This document shows, piece after piece, positions 61,600 through 64,000 of a stretch of DNA of 64,000 nucleotides (position 1 is its first letter; each line of letters opens with the position of its first letter). Source of the DNA: Actinomycetes bacterium. Lineage in GTDB: Bacteria > Actinomycetota > Acidimicrobiia > Acidimicrobiales > RAAP-2. Both the position numbers and the translations under genes were made by a program. Under the pieces are notes generated by a model. The model was not told where the DNA came from. It saw nothing but the letters and a program-made list of their open reading frames with translations, and did not search any database. The DNA lies in contig JAKAUQ010000007.1 in NCBI GenBank assembly GCA_021827705.1, positions 87,503 to 151,502 of the forward strand. The letters are read 5' to 3'.

Positions 61600-62151
61600 T
61601 TACCGTACCGGCTCGGCGTGCGGGTGCCGCCGCCCGCGCGGAGCGTGCGACGCGGGCCACGCGTCCTCCTCGTCGCGGGCACCGCGGCTCGGGCTCGCGT
61701 GGTGCTGCCCGGACGTGATCACGCGCGCCAGCGCCATGGGATGGCGCACCAGCCCGAGCGTCCAGGTCCCCGTCGGTGTCTCGAGCACGACCTGCCCGCG
61801 CCCCGAGAGCCGATCGCGCAGACCCTGGCGGACCTCGACGGCCGCGATGTCCGCCCAGGCGACACTGGTTCGTCTCCGGCGCCCCAGACCAGCCTCGATC
61901 GTCACGCCGTAGTCCTGGACGTGAATCTTGTGGGACCGCCAGCGCACCGAGCGCACCAGGGCCACCACCAGGACCGGCCCGGCGAGCACGGCGTAGAGCC
62001 AGGGCTGCCAGCGACCCGCCCCGTGGACCACATCGACCACCTCGCGGATCGTGGCCACCACGGCGAGCAGGAGAATCCACGGCCTCGTCAGCCCCGGGGA
62101 GATCGGCGTCACCGACACCGTCGACGGACCCGTCCCCATCCGATCGATCAC
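61600..62151 (-). CDS. PH-domain-containing membrane protein
   Basis: The 183-aa product has two hydrophobic helices (about 22-39 and 50-68), followed by a bacterial PH-like domain (HKIHVQDYGVTIEAGLGRRRRTSVAWADIAAVEVRQGLRDRL...). The pattern (two helices, then strand-rich domain) is common in actinobacterial DUF58/PH-domain membrane proteins. A GTG at 62151 is chosen because a TACATT -10 box ends 6 nt before it; an ATG at 62139 is an alternative. The tail is charged, His/Arg-rich and possibly non-conserved. Confidence 0.65.
   Translation of the reverse strand: MIDRMGTGPSTVSVTPISPGLTRPWILLLAVVATIREVVDVVHGAGRWQPWLYAVLAGPVLVVALVRSVRWRSHKIHVQDYGVTIEAGLGRRRRTSVAWADIAAVEVRQGLRDRLSGRGQVVLETPTGTWTLGLVRHPMALARVITSGQHHASPSRGARDEEDAWPASHAPRGRRHPHAEPVR
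61602..61607 (-). promoter_or_regulatory. -10 box of the zinc-ribbon gene (leaderless)
   Basis: TACGGT on the minus strand ends 6 nt before the GTG at 61595; it overlaps the end of the PH-domain gene. Confidence 0.45.
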
Positions 62152-62157
62152 GCGTCC

Positions 62158-62163
62158 AATGTA
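62158..62163 (-). promoter_or_regulatory. -10 box of the PH-domain gene (leaderless)
   Basis: TACATT on the minus strand ends 6 nt before the GTG at 62151. Confidence 0.4.
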
Positions 62164-62302
62164 GGACACCGCAGTAACGAAACGGAGTGTTGGCACCAGC
62201 CAGCGCGGCACCTGGAACGTCGCACCCTGGCTGCAAGGGGTCTCTCTCATGGTGCGTCGACCACTCGCTACTGGGCGGGCTCGGCCACCACGACACCTGA
62301 TC

Positions 62303-62308
62303 TAGACT
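62303..62308 (+). promoter_or_regulatory. -10 box of tRNA-Gly
   Basis: TAGACT, the same hexamer as before tRNA-Lys, lies 11 nt before the tRNA 5' end. Confidence 0.4.
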
Positions 62309-62319
62309 GCTCAGCCACT

Positions 62320-62390
62320 GCGGGTGTAGCTCAATGGTAGAGTTCCAGCCTTCCAAGCTGGCCATGCGGGTTCGATTCCCGTCACCCGCT
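62320..62390 (+). tRNA. tRNA-Gly (TCC)
   Basis: The acceptor is GCGGGTG/CACCCGC, the anticodon stem CCAGC/GCTGG has loop CTTCCAA (anticodon TCC), and the T arm is GCGGG TTCGATT CCCGT. Discriminator T is followed by CCCA, so CCA is not directly encoded. The ISL3 element is inserted 25 nt downstream. Confidence 0.95.
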
Positions 62391-62407
62391 CCCAGGGTTA
62401 GAGACAC

Positions 62408-62415
62408 AACTAACC
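62408..62415 (+). repeat. 8-bp target duplication of the ISL3 element, left copy
   Basis: AACTAACC directly precedes the left inverted repeat and is repeated at 63875-63882; 8 bp is the usual ISL3 duplication. Confidence 0.9.
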
Positions 62416-62438
62416 GGCTCTTCCGGTTCTAGCGGGGT
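62416..62438 (+). repeat. left inverted repeat of the ISL3 element
   Basis: It begins GGCTCTTCCGGTTCTAGCGG and pairs with 63852-63874 at 20 of 23 positions. Confidence 0.9.
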
Positions 62439-62522
62439 CTGACCCGAGACCCATTCGCTAAGCAGGTATCGAGCACGGCGGGCATCCGCAGATGAAGCAC
62501 AGAGGCGCTTCAGTCTTGATGT

Positions 62523-63839
62523 GTGAAGAAAAAGAAAATCAGCGCCTCTGTGCACGTCGATCCTAACGAGATCGTCACCCATCTCGTCGGCCTCAAGGAC
62601 GTGCGCGTCCTCTACTACGCCCGTCGGGGACCGGTCGGTGAGATCGCCATCGAACAGGTCCACGTCGATCCTCGCTGTCCGAGCTGCGAGGGCCCCACCC
62701 GGGTGAAGGATCGTCCCGTGGTGGCCTACACCGACCTGCCCTTCGCGGGTGTGCCCATGACGATCCTGTGGAAGAAGCACCGCCTGGTCTGCACGAACCC
62801 CGAGTGCGTGGTCAAGTCCTTCACCCGCGGCGATCACCGCATCGCCGCGAGTGGCTGCATGCTCACCACGCGAGCGGCCAAGTGGGTCGTGAGAGAGATC
62901 GGCTCGGGCCAGCACATCTCACACCTGGCCAAGACCCTTAACACCAGTTGGGACTCGGTCAACACCGCCATGCGCCGTTACGGGCAGGCGTTGATCAGCG
63001 CCGACACCAAACGCTTGAAAGAGACCACGGCCATTGGACTCGACGAGACGCTCTTCGTGCGCGAGGGGGCCTTCAAGCACAAGCACTGGTCCACGACGGT
63101 CTGCGACGTGGTGAACAACCAGTTGATCGACGTCATCCCCACCAGGGACTTTTCCGAGGTGGCGCGCTGGCTGCACGACCAGCCCGAGCACGTGAGAGCG
63201 CGACTCGAATACGGGTGTCTGGATATGAGCCGCACCTACAACGCCGTCTTCAAGGTCGTCACGCCCAAAGCCACCCGGGTGATCGACCGCTTCCACGTGA
63301 TGCGCCACGCCCTCTTGGCGCTCGACGAGTGTCGACGTCGCGTCCAACAGGTCCAACTCGGTCACCGCGGGCGCAGTGGTGAGCCCCTCTACAAGGCTCG
63401 CAAGCTGCTGGTGATCAAGGCCACGGCGAACGATCCGCAGTTGCAGGCTCGGCTCGAGGGTCTGCTCGCCCTGGGCGACCCCGACGGCGAGGTCGCCCTC
63501 GCCTACGGCGTCAAAGAGGCCGTCGCGCGCTTCTACGAGACCACCGACGCCGAACGAGCTACCGATCTGCTTCGCGACATCATCGATCAGTGCGCGAAGA
63601 AGTCGTCCCCGCCCGAACTTCGCAAACTCTCTCACACGCTACGCAATTGGTTCGACCAGATCACCGCCTGGCACCACGCCCGGGTCTCCAACGGTCCCAC
63701 CGAGGGGATGAACAATCTCTTGAAGAGGGTCAAACGCGTGGCCTTCGGCTTCACCAACTTCGAGAACTTTCGAATACGAGCTCTGCTCTACGCCGGCAAG
63801 CCCAATTTCAGGTTGCTCGACTCGATTGTCGTTCGGTGA
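62523..63839 (+). CDS. ISL3-family transposase
   Basis: The 438-aa protein has the N-terminal zinc-finger-like part (CPSCEGPTRVKDRP...LVCTNPECVVKSFTR), a helix-turn-helix (HISHLAKTLNTSWDSVNTAMRRYG) and the DDE domain with Asp in IGLDETLFVREG and CLDMSRTYNAVFKV, and Glu near NGPTEGMNNLLKRVKRVAFGF. It is complete and in frame. It starts GTG at 62523 just inside the left end, probably transcribed from a promoter in the repeat region. Confidence 0.95.
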   Translation: MKKKKISASVHVDPNEIVTHLVGLKDVRVLYYARRGPVGEIAIEQVHVDPRCPSCEGPTRVKDRPVVAYTDLPFAGVPMTILWKKHRLVCTNPECVVKSFTRGDHRIAASGCMLTTRAAKWVVREIGSGQHISHLAKTLNTSWDSVNTAMRRYGQALISADTKRLKETTAIGLDETLFVREGAFKHKHWSTTVCDVVNNQLIDVIPTRDFSEVARWLHDQPEHVRARLEYGCLDMSRTYNAVFKVVTPKATRVIDRFHVMRHALLALDECRRRVQQVQLGHRGRSGEPLYKARKLLVIKATANDPQLQARLEGLLALGDPDGEVALAYGVKEAVARFYETTDAERATDLLRDIIDQCAKKSSPPELRKLSHTLRNWFDQITAWHHARVSNGPTEGMNNLLKRVKRVAFGFTNFENFRIRALLYAGKPNFRLLDSIVVR

Positions 63840-63851
63840 CGAGGATGGCGC

Positions 63852-63874
63852 ACCCCGCTGAAACCGGAAGACCC
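63852..63874 (-). repeat. right inverted repeat of the ISL3 element
   Basis: On the minus strand it begins GGGTCTTCCGGTTTCAGCGG. Confidence 0.9.
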
Positions 63875-63882
63875 AACTAACC
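63875..63882 (+). repeat. 8-bp target duplication of the ISL3 element, right copy
   Basis: AACTAACC follows the right inverted repeat directly. Confidence 0.9.
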
Positions 63883-63979
63883 GCTTCGCGGCGACAGAAC
63901 TGCTCGCGAGTTATCACCATCATGTGTGGTGGGTGTGACGCTCACGCACGTCGGTGACGTCGCGCGGGAGGACTCGGAG

Positions 63980-64000
63980 ATGAAAGGGTCCGTCGGCGGT
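63980..64000 (+). CDS. possible start of a gene truncated by the window end
   Basis: An ATG at 63980 follows GGGAGG by 8 nt and opens seven codons before the window stops. Nothing about the product can be said. The preceding 97 nt (63883-63979) after the insertion sequence show no other gene. Confidence 0.2.

Larger units (their letters stand above)
62416..63874 (+). mobile_element. ISL3-family insertion sequence
   Basis: A complete 1459-bp element has inverted repeats starting GGCTCTTCCGGTT (left) and GGGTCTTCCGGTT (right), which match at 20 of 23 positions, the expected ISL3 end sequence. It has an 8-bp target duplication and one intact transposase. It lies just downstream of tRNA-Gly. The clean ends and exact duplication indicate a fairly recent insertion. 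Confidence 0.95.

Overview
The window is high-GC DNA with strong GC-third-position coding bias, and nearly every strand position is coding. The gene set points to Actinomycetota, most likely class Acidimicrobiia (inference). The evidence is class II DAHP synthase, F420-type LLM oxidoreductases, a TIGR03083-type DinB-like protein, a ClpS/DUF2017 pair, a PimB-like glycosyltransferase, B12-dependent ribonucleotide reductase, mreBCD with a PBP2 that ends in a Thr/Ser/Val-rich tail, and very many genes whose start codon lies 6-7 nt after a TANNNT -10 box (leaderless mRNAs). No gene-free stretch exceeds about 300 bases. The largest gaps are 49751-50021, 52829-53096, 13988-14236 and 47133-47359, and all are described in the entries.

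1-25088: conserved chromosomal core, mostly minus strand. Reading leftward from 24729 the order is DinB-like protein, tig, clpP, clpX, folC, ndk, mreB, mreC, mreD, mrdA, rng, rplU, rpmA. It is then interrupted by a convergent HU gene with a bidirectional terminator. It continues with a class III aminotransferase, obgE, proB, proA, a moxR/VWA pair, a phosphatase-like gene, a plus-strand class II aroG, nadD, a 57-aa membrane protein and rsfS. Proteostasis, cell-shape, ribosome and proline functions therefore sit in one long co-directional block. Three tRNA genes (Pro, Arg, His) close it, followed by tRNA-Lys after an aldehyde dehydrogenase.

25149-45624: mixed metabolism. It holds aldehyde dehydrogenase, a cysteine-synthase-like enzyme, propionyl/acetyl-CoA synthetase, clpS-DUF2017-secreted protein, an SDR and an aldose epimerase, surE, arfB, a permease fused to two YHS metal-binding domains, NUDIX, acyl-CoA synthetase, DUF167, MFS, DsrE, an LLM oxidoreductase, and a pyruvate/2-oxoacid dehydrogenase operon (E1alpha-E1beta-E2) preceded by a possible 20-codon leader ORF.

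45660-53096: accessory region. It holds secreted proteins of unknown role, an ECF sigma factor with a membrane partner, and a 3.2-kb element (49883-53096). That element is bounded by inverted repeats with conserved blocks at matching spacing and by a 5-bp target duplication (TCAGC). It has no transposase matching its ends. It carries an AbiEi/AbiEii-type toxin-antitoxin pair whose toxin gene is broken by a 1-nt frameshift, an IS1380-family transposase, and a degenerate coding remnant. It is inserted exactly at the nrdJ stop codon.

53097-64000: nrdJ with a recognisable promoter and an NrdR-box-like palindrome, then glycerol kinase, alanine aminotransferase, an LLM oxidoreductase, a glycosyltransferase, a cluster of small CxxC proteins, a PH-domain membrane protein and tRNA-Gly. 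Last is a complete ISL3-family insertion sequence with 8-bp target duplications (AACTAACC).
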